A DNA stretch of 31,159 nucleotides from an uncultured Succinatimonas sp. (GCA_900552905.1 USBR01000009.1:1-31159); one strand, 5' to 3'. Shown: positions 1 to 9,240, counted from the stretch's first letter. Translations and numbers: made by a program. Notes: generated from the sequence alone by a model not told the origin.

Positions 1-82
1 ACTTTTTTCATTGGATTTTTTAAGTGACCACAGAGATCCGTTAGAACCTTTTTTTTCAGCTTGTGGGGGATCTTGCAGAGAC

Positions 83-112
83 AAAAAAGCCTGGCATCAC
101 CAGGCTTTTTTT
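83..112 (-). terminator. Rho-independent terminator of the rpsP-rimM-trmD-rplS operon
   Basis: A perfect 12-bp stem (left arm 83-94, right arm 100-111) encloses a 5-base loop and has a GCCTGG core. On the minus strand it is followed by a run of six T. It begins about 20 bases after the rplS stop codon. The A and T runs flank both arms, so it could also stop transcription arriving on the plus strand. Confidence 0.93.
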
Positions 113-131
113 GATTTCGGATGAGGACCGA

Positions 132-482
132 TTAGACCTTCTCGCGAATACGAGCAGCCTTACCAGAACGATCACGTAAGTAGTAAAGCTTAGCACGACG
201 AACGTCACCACGACGGGTTACGGTTACAGAAGCGATCATCGGAGAGTGGGTCTGGAAAACACGCTCAACACCTTCGCCAGAGGAAATCTTACGAACGGTG
301 AAAGAAGAGTTTAAACCACGATTGCGCTTAGCAATAACGTTACCCTCGAAAGCCTGTAAACGGGTCTTGTCGCCTTCAACAACTTTAACCTCTACGCGTA
401 CGCTATCACCGGCATTGAAGTCAGGGATATCAGTACGGATCTGCTCTTTCTCAAGAGCGTCAATAATAGGATTGCTGGCCAT
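132..482 (-). CDS. rplS: 50S ribosomal protein L19
   Basis: L19 sits at the interface of the 30S and 50S subunits. The 116-residue product has the usual family length (115 in E. coli) and is recognisable throughout, including [18 protein letters not shown] near the N-terminus, the [13 protein letters not shown] stretch, and the basic C-terminus with [15 protein letters not shown]. The ATG start has an AGGT Shine-Dalgarno-like element about 9 bases upstream. It is the last gene of the rpsP-rimM-trmD-rplS operon, 32 bases after trmD and just before a strong terminator. This is the same order as in E. coli. Confidence 0.98.
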   Translation of the reverse strand: MASNPIIDALEKEQIRTDIPDFNAGDSVRVEVKVVEGDKTRLQAFEGNVIAKRNRGLNSSFTVRKISSGEGVERVFQTHSPMIASVTVTRRGDVRRAKLYYLRDRSGKAARIREKV

Positions 483-514
483 GTTAATGTACCTATAAAA
501 AATTACAAATTCTT

Positions 515-1252
515 TTACGAACGTTGACGAAGGTACTCGTTTAAAAGCTCCGTCTCCGTCTTATCCAAAATCCGGTCTTTGAGCAAATCAGGACGTCTTT
601 CATAAGTACGTCCTAAAGCTTGCATCAAGCGCCATTTTTTAATCTTTGCATGGTCGCCGCTTAATAATACCTCTGGAACTTCCATTCCATCGATAACCTC
701 AGGACGTGTGTACTGAGGAAAGTGCAGCAAACCTTCTGCAAAAGTATCTTCCTCGGCATTGCGAATATTGCCAAGTACTCCTGGCACCATTCGTGAAACC
801 GCATCGATGATACACATGGCAGGAAGCTCACCCCCTGACAGGACATAATCACCGATAGAAACCTCCAGATCGACTTCTTTCTGAAGGACGCGCTCGTCTA
901 TGCCTTCGTAGCGTCCGCTAACTAAGATCATAGAACCCCAGCTTGAGAATCGTGTGACCAGAGAGTGATTGAGCTGTATGCCTTGTGGAGACATGCATAC
1001 AACCTTTGTTCCGGAAGGAGCATCTTTACGCGCCGCCGCAATGGCGTCACGTAACGGCTGTACCTTCATCAGCATTCCCGGGCCGCCGCCATAAGGCTTA
1101 TCGTCCACGGTCTGATACTTATCGTGGGTAAACTCGCGCGGGTTATAAGTGTTAACGCTGATAAGACCGCGTTCACATGCCCGTCTAGTTACGCCACAAT
1201 TGGTGACAGCACCAAACATTTCCGGAAAGAGTGAAACTACACCAAACCACAT
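515..1252 (-). CDS. trmD: tRNA (guanine37-N1)-methyltransferase TrmD
   Basis: TrmD methylates G37 next to the anticodon using S-adenosylmethionine and prevents +1 frameshifting. The product (245 residues) shows the SPOUT trefoil-knot signatures: [18 protein letters not shown] and [14 protein letters not shown]. The frame stays open 30 bases further upstream, but the family N-terminus (MWxGxxSLFPEMF) begins exactly at 1252. That start lies 2 bases after the rimM stop and implies translational coupling. It is third in the ribosomal operon and is followed by rplS. Family identity is not in doubt. Confidence 0.98.
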   Translation of the reverse strand: MWFGVVSLFPEMFGAVTNCGVTRRACERGLISVNTYNPREFTHDKYQTVDDKPYGGGPGMLMKVQPLRDAIAAARKDAPSGTKVVCMSPQGIQLNHSLVTRFSSWGSMILVSGRYEGIDERVLQKEVDLEVSIGDYVLSGGELPAMCIIDAVSRMVPGVLGNIRNAEEDTFAEGLLHFPQYTRPEVIDGMEVPEVLLSGDHAKIKKWRLMQALGRTYERRPDLLKDRILDKTETELLNEYLRQRS

Positions 1253-1254
1253 GG

Positions 1255-1791
1255 CTAATAGTCCGCACCCCACTCTGTCCAAATCGTCTTTGCCTCGAGA
1301 TCGACGGCAGTAACAATTGGACCTACGACATACGGGATTAAAATTTGTTGTCCCGATGCCAGGTGGTCAGAGGGAGATACTTCCATAATAGGAGCAGCTC
1401 CTTGATCCCTAATTCCCGACACTTTGCCGAGCTTTATACCGTCAAGACCAATTACCTCACAACCTATAAGGTCAATAAGATAAAGTGTGCCTTCGGCGGC
1501 AGGCGGGAGGCTTGAGCGCCTGATCCCGATTTCCATACCCGCGTAGAGTTTTGCCTCTTCGGGGGTACTCACCGCTTGCAATTTGACAATAAAGTCTTTG
1601 CCATGCGGCTTCCATTCTTCAACCTGAACCTCACGCCATTTCGCCCCGCGCTGGCGGATAAACCATGGCGAGTAGTCAAAAAGGTTTTCAGGTCTGCTTG
1701 CATAAGACTGTATTTTCATCCAGCCTTTAATGCCATAGGACGAACCTAAGCGTCCCATTACACGCGGAATATCATCTGCTTGCGCAGACAT
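1255..1791 (-). CDS. rimM: Ribosome maturation factor RimM
   Basis: RimM binds ribosomal protein S19 and helps assemble the head of the 30S subunit. The 178 residues fit the family (about 180). The N-terminal RimM barrel starts with [21 protein letters not shown], matching the family's G-x-hydrophobic-GxxGIKGW pattern. The C-terminal PRC-barrel contains [18 protein letters not shown] and ends with IPYVVGPIV and a tryptophan-containing tail. It lies 5 bases after rpsP and 2 bases before trmD, in the conserved rpsP-rimM-trmD-rplS order. Confidence 0.97.
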   Translation of the reverse strand: MSAQADDIPRVMGRLGSSYGIKGWMKIQSYASRPENLFDYSPWFIRQRGAKWREVQVEEWKPHGKDFIVKLQAVSTPEEAKLYAGMEIGIRRSSLPPAAEGTLYLIDLIGCEVIGLDGIKLGKVSGIRDQGAAPIMEVSPSDHLASGQQILIPYVVGPIVTAVDLEAKTIWTEWGADY

Positions 1792-1796
1792 CTTAA

Positions 1797-2150
1797 TTAA
1801 GCCTCAGCAGCCTGGGCTTCTTCCTGAGCCTTAGCCTCAGCAGCAGCCTTACGAGCAGCTACAGCGGCCTCACGCTTAGCGGCACGAGCCTGTAAAACAG
1901 CCTCTTCACCCATCTCATTTTCTTTGATGAGCTGCTTGACGCGATCAGAGGGCTGAGCACCCTTAGCAATCCAAGCATTGACAGCTTCCATGTCAAGACG
2001 CAGACGAACTTCTTTACCAGCTGCGATCGGGTTGAAGAAACCAACCTGCTCGATGAAACGGCCAGAAGCTGCAAAACGAGAATCTGCAACGATGACGTGA
2101 TAGAAAGGACGTTTCTTAGCGCCTAAACGGCGTAAACGAATGACTACCAT
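1797..2150 (-). CDS. rpsP: 30S ribosomal protein S16 with alanine-rich C-terminal extension
   Basis: S16 is an early-assembling 30S protein. The product begins [19 protein letters not shown] and continues with [23 protein letters not shown], a clear S16 match. The frame stays open to 2195, but the family start is the ATG at 2150, with AGGT 9 bases upstream. Length is 117 residues against 82 in E. coli. The surplus is a C-terminal tail of about 35 residues made mostly of Ala, Glu, Lys and Arg, likely helical or disordered. It is the first gene of its operon, about 70 bases after a strong promoter. Confidence 0.97.
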   Translation of the reverse strand: MVVIRLRRLGAKKRPFYHVIVADSRFAASGRFIEQVGFFNPIAAGKEVRLRLDMEAVNAWIAKGAQPSDRVKQLIKENEMGEEAVLQARAAKREAAVAARKAAAEAKAQEEAQAAEA

Positions 2151-2226
2151 TTCGTAATACCTATGTTTATAAAAAAGAAATGATGATTTCAACAACCATC
2201 AAAGATTACTAAAATACAGTGACGGG

Positions 2227-2254
2227 ATTATACACTTTTAGGAGAAAATTTCAA
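2227..2254 (-). promoter_or_regulatory. Sigma70-type promoter of the rpsP operon
   Basis: On the minus strand there is a -35 element TTGAAA (2249-2254), a 16-base spacer and a perfect -10 TATAAT (2227-2232). Transcription should start near 2220, giving a leader of about 70 bases before rpsP. This is the best-matched promoter in the window, as expected for a ribosomal protein operon. Confidence 0.8.
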
Positions 2255-2257
2255 GAT

Positions 2258-2282
2258 GACCGCACAAATAAATCGTGCGGTC
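2258..2282 (-). terminator. Hairpin downstream of ffh, probable weak terminator
   Basis: A perfect 8-bp stem (2258-2265 with 2275-2282; arms GACCGCAC and GTGCGGTC) with a 9-base loop begins 12 bases after the ffh stop codon. The minus-strand tail (ATCTTGAAATTTTC) is only partly T-rich and overlaps the -35 of the rpsP promoter. Termination is therefore likely but probably leaky. Confidence 0.55.
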
Positions 2283-2294
2283 GGCGAGATTTTT

Positions 2295-3692
2295 TTAGCG
2301 TCTAAAGAGATTACCGAAGGCGCCCATACCACCGGCACCCATACCGCCCATGCCCATCAGGCCTTTCATAGCACCGGCCATCTTGCGCATACCACCCTTA
2401 CCAAATTTCTTCATCATATGGCGAGTAGTCTCAAATTGCTTTAAAAGCTGATTGACTTCCTGAACCTTAACGCCAGCTCCCATCGCAATACGCTTTTTAC
2501 GAGAAGCCTTGATGATCTCAGGATGCTCACGTTCTTTTTTAGTCATAGAAAGAATAATAGCTTCCATATGAGCAATCATCTTATCGTTAACTTGACCTTT
2601 AATCTGATCGGCCATTGCGCCCATACCGGGAAGCTTATCGATAAGCGTGGACATACCGCCCATCTTCTTCATCTGCCCTATCTGATCTAAGAAGTCATCT
2701 AAGGTAAAGCCCTGCCCCTTGCGGATCTTATCGGCCATCTTCTTCGCGCTATCGAGATCGGCTGTTTCCTGTAAATTCTCAATTAAGGAGAGGATATCGC
2801 CCATATCGAGAATACGGGAGGCAATACGATCAGGATGGAAGGGCTCTAAAGCGGCGACCTTTTCACCCATACCGATAAACTTAATCGGTTTACCAGTAAT
2901 TTCCTTAACAGATAAGGCCGCACCACCACGGGCATCACCATCAGCCTTAGTTAAGATAACACCGGTAAGCGGCAGTGCTTCAGAGAAAGCTTTAGCCGTA
3001 TTAGCCGCATCCTGACCTGTCATCGCATCGACGACGAACATAGTCTCAATCGGATCGACAGCCGCGTGAATTTCTTTGACCTCATTCATCATAAATTCAT
3101 CGACCGCTAGGCGACCTGCAGTATCGATAATGAGGACATCATAAGCACGCAATTTTGCTTCATTTAAAGCGGCAGTGGCGATATTTAAAGGCTTATCCTT
3201 AGGATCTGAAGGATAGCAATCGACACCTACTTCAGAAGCTAAAGTCTTTAACTGATCCATAGCAGCCGGTCTATAGGTATCGACAGATACCATCATGACC
3301 TTTTTCTTAAGCTTATCTTTTAAATATAAGGAGAGTTTGGCCGCTGAAGTAGTTTTACCCGCACCTTGCAGACCTGCTAATAAGATAACAGCTGGGGGCT
3401 GATGAGCTAAATTGATGGCTGCAGTCTCACCACCCATGGTATTGACGAGCTCAGAGTAAACACATTTGATAAACTCCTGACCTGGGCTTAGGCTTAAACT
3501 TACTTCCTGACCTAAGGCACGCTCCTTAACGCGGGCAGTAAAGGCTTTAACTACAGGAAGCGCAACATCAGCCTCTAAGAGCGCAGTACGAACCTCGCGC
3601 AGGGTATCTTTAATATTGTCCTCAGTAATACGGCCCTGACCGCTGATATTCTTTAAAGTGCGGTTAAGGCGTTGTGTCAGGTTATCAAACAT
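2295..3692 (-). CDS. ffh: Signal recognition particle protein Ffh (SRP54)
   Basis: Ffh is the GTPase of the signal recognition particle. With 4.5S RNA it delivers nascent membrane proteins to FtsY. The 465 residues show the N-domain helices (1-90), the G-domain P-loop GLQGAGKTT (107-115), the DTAGR and TKADGDARGG nucleotide-binding motifs, and a C-terminal methionine-rich M domain (about 300-465). The M domain contains the RNA-binding region GAGVKVQEVNQLLKQFE and ends in a Gly/Met-rich tail, typical of the signal-peptide groove. The ATG has a GAGGG ribosome binding site. Its place just upstream of rpsP matches many gammaproteobacteria. Confidence 0.98.
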   Translation of the reverse strand: MFDNLTQRLNRTLKNISGQGRITEDNIKDTLREVRTALLEADVALPVVKAFTARVKERALGQEVSLSLSPGQEFIKCVYSELVNTMGGETAAINLAHQPPAVILLAGLQGAGKTTSAAKLSLYLKDKLKKKVMMVSVDTYRPAAMDQLKTLASEVGVDCYPSDPKDKPLNIATAALNEAKLRAYDVLIIDTAGRLAVDEFMMNEVKEIHAAVDPIETMFVVDAMTGQDAANTAKAFSEALPLTGVILTKADGDARGGAALSVKEITGKPIKFIGMGEKVAALEPFHPDRIASRILDMGDILSLIENLQETADLDSAKKMADKIRKGQGFTLDDFLDQIGQMKKMGGMSTLIDKLPGMGAMADQIKGQVNDKMIAHMEAIILSMTKKEREHPEIIKASRKKRIAMGAGVKVQEVNQLLKQFETTRHMMKKFGKGGMRKMAGAMKGLMGMGGMGAGGMGAFGNLFRR

Positions 3693-3930
3693 GGGATCCC
3701 TCGTGACGGATAGAAAATGGATGTCTTAGCTTAAACTTTTATGACATCAAAAATTATATGACTTTGCTTTATTATACAGTTTTTACAAGCCTCGTGCCGC
3801 CTCTGAAAAAGACGCACACCTAAACTCAGAGGCTAAGGCCTAAAAGTAAACTCTTATGAGAAATGGTGACTATGCAGGCAAATTTAAAGCTACATGAGCT
3901 TAAATTCAGTATTTTTTGAGAATTTTTTGA
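3693..3930. other. Intergenic region between mdh and ffh: ffh promoter elements and an inverted repeat
   Basis: No credible gene is visible here. Two perfect minus-strand TATAAT hexamers (3771-3776 and 3753-3758) can serve ffh. Neither has a good -35 at standard spacing. An 8-bp inverted repeat GCCTCTGA/TCAGAGGC (3799-3806 and 3826-3833) with a 19-base loop lies just upstream. The conserved 4.5S RNA loop sequence is not present, so this is not the SRP RNA gene. Confidence 0.5.
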
Positions 3931-3965
3931 AAAAAAAACGACCATCTGCCGATGATCGTTTTTTA
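3931..3965 (-). terminator. Terminator of mdh
   Basis: A 9-bp stem (3938-3946 with 3951-3959) with one G-T pair and a 4-base loop is followed on the minus strand by a run of eight T. It begins about 30 bases after the mdh stop codon. A T run on the other side makes it potentially bidirectional. Confidence 0.88.
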
Positions 3966-3989
3966 TAGAAACTTAATTAGTAACAGAAA

Positions 3990-4949
3990 TTACTTGTTCT
4001 GCTCTAACCAGCCCTGAGCAAACTTAACACCCTTCTCGATGTTAGCCTTTAACTGCGGAACAGCCTCGTCTAAGACCTTCTGCTCGTAAGCGGAGATCTC
4101 ACCGATGTCTAAGGTCTCTTCCCAGCCGTTCTTGCCAAAGCGGACGCCCTGAGCGAAGAACTGAGAGTACTTGCCGTCACCCTCAACATAGCCGTACTCG
4201 CAAACACCCGGCTCACCCATGAGGCCACGGACAACCTTTAAGGCGAAACGTGCACCAGCACAGGCCATAGATAAGGTAGCAGAACCAGCACCAGCCTTAG
4301 CCTCAACAACCTCGGTACCAGCGTTCTGGATACGGTCGGTTAAAGCCTCGATGCGCTCCTGAGAGATCTTCTCGCAACCGATAACCTTAGAGATTAACGG
4401 GAGGATGGTGGTGCCGCTGTGACCGCCGATTACCGGTACTAAGATACGCTCACGGGAAATGCCTAACTCGTCAGCTAAGAAAGTCTCAGAACGTAAAACG
4501 TCTAATACGGAAACACCGAATAAGCGGTGCTTGTCGTAAACACCCTCAGCCTTTAAGACTTCAGCTGCGAGCGGTACAGTGGAGTTGACCGGGTTGGTAA
4601 TAATGCAGATGCAGGCCTTCGGGCAGACCTTAGCGCAGTTCTTAACTAAGTTAGCGATGATGCTAGCATTGATGTTGAACAGATCATCACGGGTCATACC
4701 AGGCTTACGGGCTACACCAGCAGGGATGACAACAACGTCACAGCCCTCTAAAGCCTTAGGTAAATCATCACCAGTAAAGCCCTCAACGCAAACATCGGTA
4801 GGGATGTGGCTGAGATCCTTGGCAACACCCGGGGTAAAAGGTGCGACGTCATAGAGGCTGAGCTCAGAACCGGCCGGAAGCTGATTTTTGAGAATCATGG
4901 ATAAAGGCTGGCCGATACCACCAGCTGCGCCTAAAACTGCAACTTTCAT
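3990..4949 (-). CDS. mdh: Malate dehydrogenase (NAD)
   Basis: Mdh interconverts malate and oxaloacetate with NAD in the cytoplasm. In a fermentative, succinate-forming organism it would mainly run toward malate (inference). The 319 residues (312 in E. coli) start with the Rossmann motif [14 protein letters not shown]. Substrate-binding arginines are visible at R81 and R87 ([12 protein letters not shown]) and R153 (VLRSETF), and the catalytic histidine is H177 (VIGGHSGTT). All are at the E. coli numbering. The ATG is preceded by AGGAGT at 4955-4960. It stands after acnB in the same direction but has its own promoter and terminator. Confidence 0.98.
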   Translation of the reverse strand: MKVAVLGAAGGIGQPLSMILKNQLPAGSELSLYDVAPFTPGVAKDLSHIPTDVCVEGFTGDDLPKALEGCDVVVIPAGVARKPGMTRDDLFNINASIIANLVKNCAKVCPKACICIITNPVNSTVPLAAEVLKAEGVYDKHRLFGVSVLDVLRSETFLADELGISRERILVPVIGGHSGTTILPLISKVIGCEKISQERIEALTDRIQNAGTEVVEAKAGAGSATLSMACAGARFALKVVRGLMGEPGVCEYGYVEGDGKYSQFFAQGVRFGKNGWEETLDIGEISAYEQKVLDEAVPQLKANIEKGVKFAQGWLEQNK

Positions 4950-5026
4950 GTGTTACTCCTAAAAAAAACCAATCGTTTCAGTCAGCAGGATAATAATCTA
5001 AAAAAAGCCCTGCTCTGATCGTGTCT

Positions 5027-5032
5027 ATTATA
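5027..5032 (-). promoter_or_regulatory. -10 element of the mdh promoter
   Basis: A perfect minus-strand TATAAT lies about 78 bases upstream of the mdh start codon. No good -35 is present at 17 bases; an inverted repeat (5040-5075) occupies that place, which suggests activator or repressor control (inference). Confidence 0.5.
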
Positions 5033-5039
5033 ACAACAA

Positions 5040-5075
5040 TGCGTCGTAAGACTTAGAAAAAAATCTCACAACGCA
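5040..5075 (-). repeat. Inverted repeat between acnB and mdh
   Basis: The arms 5040-5050 (TGCGTCGTAAG) and 5065-5075 (CTCACAACGCA) form an 11-bp stem that needs two G-U pairs as RNA, with a 14-base loop. On the minus strand it is followed by TTGTTGTTATAAT. It could be a weak acnB terminator or a protein-binding site overlapping the mdh -35 region. Confidence 0.45.
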
Positions 5076-5123
5076 CGTTAATGATAAATTTTTCTGGGTT
5101 CTATCTAATTTTTAAAAATTTTA

Positions 5124-7682
5124 CTAGAGCTCTTTAGAAAAATCTAACAGAGAATAAATCTGCTCTTCACGACCATTTAATACTGCAGCTAAAGCGAAGT
5201 ATTCACTTACAGTAGGCAACTTACCTAAAAGAGCGGTACAAGCGGCAAGCTCGGCACTGCCTAAGAAGACATTAGCGCCATTACCTAAACGATTAGGGAA
5301 GTTACGGGTAGAGGTGGAGATTACCGTAGCATTGTCACGCACACGGGCCTGATTACCCATACAGAGACTACAGCCTGGGATCTCAACGCGGGCGCCGACC
5401 TTACCAAAGAGTGCTAATAAGCCCTCATCGCTTAATTCCTGTCTATCCATACGGGTAGGAGGAGTGAGCCATAATCTTACCGGGACCTCGGACTTTTGCT
5501 TCTCAAAGATGGCGGCTGCGGCACGGTAATGACCGATATTAGTCATGCATGAACCGATAAAGACCTCATCGATAGGGGTAGAGGCGACCTCAGATAATAA
5601 ACGGGCATCATCAGGATCGTTAGGAGCACAGACAATAGGCTCAACGATCTCATCTTGATTGATTTCTAAGACATAAGCATAGGAGCAATCAGGATCAGCC
5701 TCAATTAAGCTTGGATTATCAAGCCAAGTCTGCATAGCATCAGCGCGCTCTAATAAAGCTTTAGCATCGCCATAACCGTCAGATACCATCTGCTTTAAGA
5801 GGGCGATATTAGACTTAAGGTACTTGCTTACTGACTTTTCAGATAAGGCAATAGCACAGGCCGCAGCCGATCTCTCAGCTGAGGCATCAGCTAATTCAAA
5901 AGCATGCTCGACCTCTAAATCCTCTAAACCCTCAATTTCGATAATTTTGCCTGAGAAGATATTCTTCTTACCGGCCTTCTCTACAGTTAAAAGGCCCTGC
6001 TTCTTTGCAAAATAAGGAATAGCATGGACTAAATCACGTAAGGTAATACCCGGACGTCTCTTACCTGTAAAGCGGACTAAGACAGACTCTGGCATATCTA
6101 AAGGCATCATACCGGTAGCGGCGGCAAAGGCGACGAGGCCTGAACCTGCGGCAAAGGAAATACCTAAAGGCATACGGGTATGAGAGTCACCACCAGTACC
6201 GACAGTATCAGGCAGGCACATGCGGTTTAACCACGAGTGAATAACACCATCACCAGGCTTTAAGGCAACACCACCGCGCTCTTTGATAAACTGCGGTAAG
6301 GTGTGATGGGTCTTTACGTCTACACTCTTAGGATAGGCGGCAGTGTGGCAGAAAGACTGCATGACTAAAGGAGCGTTGAACTTTAAGCAGGCTAAGTCGA
6401 TAACCTCATCGCGAGTCATAGGACCGGTAGTATCCTGAGAGCCCACCGTGGTAATGGCGCTTTCACAATACTGACCTGGACGTACGCCCTCTAAGCCACA
6501 GGCACGACCGACGATCTTCTGCGCACGGGTAAAGCCACCTTGACCTGAGATCTTTTGCGCCTTAGCGAAAACCTCGCTCTCAGCTAAACCTAAAGCCTTA
6601 CGGGCACGGTTAGTTAAAGCCTTACCGATGATAAGACGGATACGACCACCGGCACGGACTTCATCTAATAAAGTCGGGGTCTTAGGCGCAAACTCCGCTA
6701 AAACCTCACCGCTTGCATGATCGCAAAGTACACCCTCATAGATCTTAAGATCGACAATCTGACCTTGCTTTAATTTCTGTACATCGCATTCTAAAGGTAA
6801 AGCACCGCTGTCCTCTAAAGTGGTGTAGAAGATAGGCGCAATCTTACCGCCTAAAACCACACCGCCCTCGCGCTTATTAGGCACAAAAGGAATATCGCGG
6901 CCGATGTGCCAGATTAAAGAATTAGCGGCACTCTTACGGGAAGAACCGGTACCGACAACATCACCGGCAAATAATAAAGGCAGACCCTCAGCTTTGAGAT
7001 CAGCTATCATCTGCATCGGGCCCTTAACGCCCTCGACATCAGGCTCAATACCCGGACGCTTAAACTTAAACATGGCCGTAGCATGTAAAGGGATGTCAGG
7101 ACGTGACCAAGCATCAGGAGCTGGTGAGAAATCATCGGTATTGATCTCACCTTCAACCTTAAAGACCTTTAAAGTCAGGCACTCAGGGAAGGTCGGCTCT
7201 TCGGTAAACCACTGTGCCTGAGCCCAGCTCTCGATGACATCTTGTGCATATTGATTGCCGTTTTGAGCCTTAGCTAAAACCTCATCAAAGGCGCTATAGA
7301 CTAATAAAGTCTTAGACAGAGCCTTAGAGGCTTCAGAGGCTAAAGTTTCATCATCTAAAAGAGCGACGAGATAAGCGACGTTATAACCACCGCGCATCTG
7401 ACCTAAAATCTCTACCGCCGCCTTTTTATCGATAAGCGGAGAAACACAAGCACCGCTGGCGATTTCATAGAGGAAATCAGCCTTAACCTTAGAGGATTTA
7501 TCTACACCCGGATTGACACGGTATTTTAATAAATAGAGAAAATCCTCTTTGCTATCTAAAGGCGGCTGTTTTAAAAGCTCGCACAGAGCGGAAGTCTGCT
7601 CCTCGCTTAAAGCTAAGGGCTCAATTCCTAGCTTGTGACGCTCAGAGGCCATGGAAAAATAATCTTCAAGATATGCTGACAT
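5124..7682 (-). CDS. acnB: Aconitate hydratase B
   Basis: AcnB isomerises citrate to isocitrate through a [4Fe-4S] cluster. The 852 residues (865 in E. coli) align over the full length. They include the N-terminal HEAT-like domain (MRGGYNVAYLVALLDD), the swivelling domain (NTDDFSPAPDAWSRPDIPLHA, DVVGTGSSRKSAANSL) and the catalytic core (SVGSQDTTGPMTRDE, VGTGGDSHTR). Cluster ligands are C712 (FIGSCMTNIGH), C771 and C774 (PGCSLCMGNQ), two positions shifted from E. coli. The frame stays open to 7754, but the ATG at 7682 has AAGGTAG six bases upstream and gives the family N-terminus. It follows ampD after 53 bases without a terminator. Confidence 0.98.
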   Translation of the reverse strand: MSAYLEDYFSMASERHKLGIEPLALSEEQTSALCELLKQPPLDSKEDFLYLLKYRVNPGVDKSSKVKADFLYEIASGACVSPLIDKKAAVEILGQMRGGYNVAYLVALLDDETLASEASKALSKTLLVYSAFDEVLAKAQNGNQYAQDVIESWAQAQWFTEEPTFPECLTLKVFKVEGEINTDDFSPAPDAWSRPDIPLHATAMFKFKRPGIEPDVEGVKGPMQMIADLKAEGLPLLFAGDVVGTGSSRKSAANSLIWHIGRDIPFVPNKREGGVVLGGKIAPIFYTTLEDSGALPLECDVQKLKQGQIVDLKIYEGVLCDHASGEVLAEFAPKTPTLLDEVRAGGRIRLIIGKALTNRARKALGLAESEVFAKAQKISGQGGFTRAQKIVGRACGLEGVRPGQYCESAITTVGSQDTTGPMTRDEVIDLACLKFNAPLVMQSFCHTAAYPKSVDVKTHHTLPQFIKERGGVALKPGDGVIHSWLNRMCLPDTVGTGGDSHTRMPLGISFAAGSGLVAFAAATGMMPLDMPESVLVRFTGKRRPGITLRDLVHAIPYFAKKQGLLTVEKAGKKNIFSGKIIEIEGLEDLEVEHAFELADASAERSAAACAIALSEKSVSKYLKSNIALLKQMVSDGYGDAKALLERADAMQTWLDNPSLIEADPDCSYAYVLEINQDEIVEPIVCAPNDPDDARLLSEVASTPIDEVFIGSCMTNIGHYRAAAAIFEKQKSEVPVRLWLTPPTRMDRQELSDEGLLALFGKVGARVEIPGCSLCMGNQARVRDNATVISTSTRNFPNRLGNGANVFLGSAELAACTALLGKLPTVSEYFALAAVLNGREEQIYSLLDFSKEL

Positions 7683-7735
7683 TAGATCTACCTTTACTGT
7701 ATATGCCGTGTATTTAGGCTTATAGGAAATTAAGC

Positions 7736-8266
7736 CTAGCGATAGCGGCCCCAAGCAAAATAAGCACCAGGATCGGTCTTACGCAAAGGAGCTATCTCGT
7801 TATGTCCTGCTACAGCTCCGCGCGTACGCGGATAAGCCTGATACAGGCTATTTAAAACCTCATCGAGGCTTTCATATTGAGATATAGTGTATGCACAATA
7901 ATCACTCCCTTCAAGCTCGATGCCAATACTGTATTCATTGCACTCTTTACGACCTTTATACTCAGAACGACCGGCATGAAAAGCCCGATCTAAAAAGGAA
8001 ACATATTGCGTAATGAGCCCTTCACGATTGATAAAAAGATGCGAGGAGAGCTCTAAATGAGCTATATCTTTAAAAAAAGGGTGAGCATTGGGATCTAAAG
8101 CGCCTGTAAACAGGGCATCGACATGATGGCCGCCAAAATGCTGTGGCGGCAGTGAAATGGAGTGAATGACAATTAGGGAAATGTCTAAAGGTTTAGCTCT
8201 AGCACCAAAATGACTGACCGGGACTTGTCTTACCCCACATAGCCAGCCACTTTTAATTTGCATCAT
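7736..8266 (-). CDS. ampD: 1,6-anhydro-N-acetylmuramyl-L-alanine amidase AmpD
   Basis: AmpD is a cytoplasmic zinc amidase. It removes the stem peptide from anhydro-muropeptides during wall recycling and so controls ampC-type beta-lactamase induction in species that have AmpR. The 176 residues form an amidase_2 domain with IHSISLPPQHFGG (zinc ligand H35), IGIELEG (catalytic E117), GHNEIAP (H155) and RKTDPG (D165), one residue shifted from E. coli. The start lies one base after the lpxC stop codon and has no clear ribosome binding site, so it is probably translationally coupled to lpxC. The second codon is also ATG. Confidence 0.96.
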   Translation of the reverse strand: MMQIKSGWLCGVRQVPVSHFGARAKPLDISLIVIHSISLPPQHFGGHHVDALFTGALDPNAHPFFKDIAHLELSSHLFINREGLITQYVSFLDRAFHAGRSEYKGRKECNEYSIGIELEGSDYCAYTISQYESLDEVLNSLYQAYPRTRGAVAGHNEIAPLRKTDPGAYFAWGRYR

Positions 8267-8267
8267 A

Positions 8268-9212
8268 TTAGAAGGATAAGGTACTACCTAAAACCTTACT
8301 CGTATCGGAAATGAACTCAATATCAGAAGCCTTAGCCGTCTTACCCTCTAAGCTTACGAGCTCATAATTTTCAGGTGAGGATAATAAAGCCTTAAGCAGG
8401 CGATTGTTGAGATCGTGACCGGTCTTATAGGCCTTAAAGGAGCCTAAAATGCTATGACCATTCATATAGAGATCGCCGATAGCATCGAGCATCTTATGAC
8501 GTACAAATTCATCAGGGCTACGCAGACCATCTGGATTTACTACTCTAAAATCATCTAAAACAACGGCGTTTTCTAAAGAACCACCTAAGGCTAAATGATG
8601 CGCATGCATATACTCAACATCGCGCATAAAGCAGAAGGTACGCGCACGAGAAATCTGCTCGGCAAAGCCACGGCCGGTGAAATCAAAATGCAGATGCTGC
8701 AGATCTCTATCCATAGCCGGATGATTAAAATCGATGGTTAAATCTAAATCAAAGCCTGCATCTGACGGATTGAGCTCAGCCCACTTATCGCCATTTTCAA
8801 CTCTGACTTTACGTAAAACCTTGTAATAGCGTTTGCTCTCTTGAAGCTCAACGACACCAGCTGATTCAAAAAGATAGATCCACGGCTGAGCGGAGCCATC
8901 CATGACCGGAATTTCCGGAGCATTGACATCGATATAGAGATTATCAATACCAAAGGCAGCTAAAGCCGCAGTCAAATGCTCTACAGTTGAGATACGCACG
9001 CCGTTTTCATTGACTAAGGCTGTGCATAATTGAGTGTCACGCACATTTTGCGCTGTGCATTGCATCACTACCTGCGGATTTAAATCACAGCGGGTATAGA
9101 TAATGCCAGTATTCGCAGGAGCAGGACGCATGCTAACTTGTACTTTAGCTCCTGAATGCAGACCAATACCTGTTGCAGATAAGGGCTGCCTGAGTGTACG
9201 TTGTTTTGTCAT
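8268..9212 (-). CDS. lpxC: UDP-3-O-acyl-N-acetylglucosamine deacetylase LpxC
   Basis: LpxC performs the committed step of lipid A synthesis, removing the acetyl group of UDP-3-O-acyl-GlcNAc with zinc. The 314 residues begin [21 protein letters not shown], like the E. coli protein. The catalytic E78 and zinc ligands H79 (STVEHL), H239 and D243 ([12 protein letters not shown]) and the general acid H266 (YKTGHDLNN) are present. Proteolytic control by FtsH acts on the C-terminal tail in E. coli; the tail here (KVLGSTLSF) is different but hydrophobic. The start has AAGGGGGA upstream. It follows the second ftsZ beyond a terminator, as lpxC follows ftsZ in E. coli. Confidence 0.98.
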   Translation of the reverse strand: MTKQRTLRQPLSATGIGLHSGAKVQVSMRPAPANTGIIYTRCDLNPQVVMQCTAQNVRDTQLCTALVNENGVRISTVEHLTAALAAFGIDNLYIDVNAPEIPVMDGSAQPWIYLFESAGVVELQESKRYYKVLRKVRVENGDKWAELNPSDAGFDLDLTIDFNHPAMDRDLQHLHFDFTGRGFAEQISRARTFCFMRDVEYMHAHHLALGGSLENAVVLDDFRVVNPDGLRSPDEFVRHKMLDAIGDLYMNGHSILGSFKAYKTGHDLNNRLLKALLSSPENYELVSLEGKTAKASDIEFISDTSKVLGSTLSF

Positions 9213-9240
9213 TTGCCGTTCCCCCTTAGTGGTGAACTAA

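Noticed and set aside
1..82. Possible end of another gene at the left edge
   Set aside because: The stretch is T-rich, with no reading frame or conserved motif that I can support.
2258..2282. GTGCGGT core of the Haemophilus DNA uptake sequence, as an inverted pair
   Set aside because: Outside rnpB, where the word is part of the conserved RNA, I saw no other copies; the flanking bases do not match the full uptake motif. It is better explained as the ffh hairpin.
3693..3930. 4.5S SRP RNA gene beside ffh
   Set aside because: The conserved GGAAGCAGCC-type loop sequence is absent on both strands.
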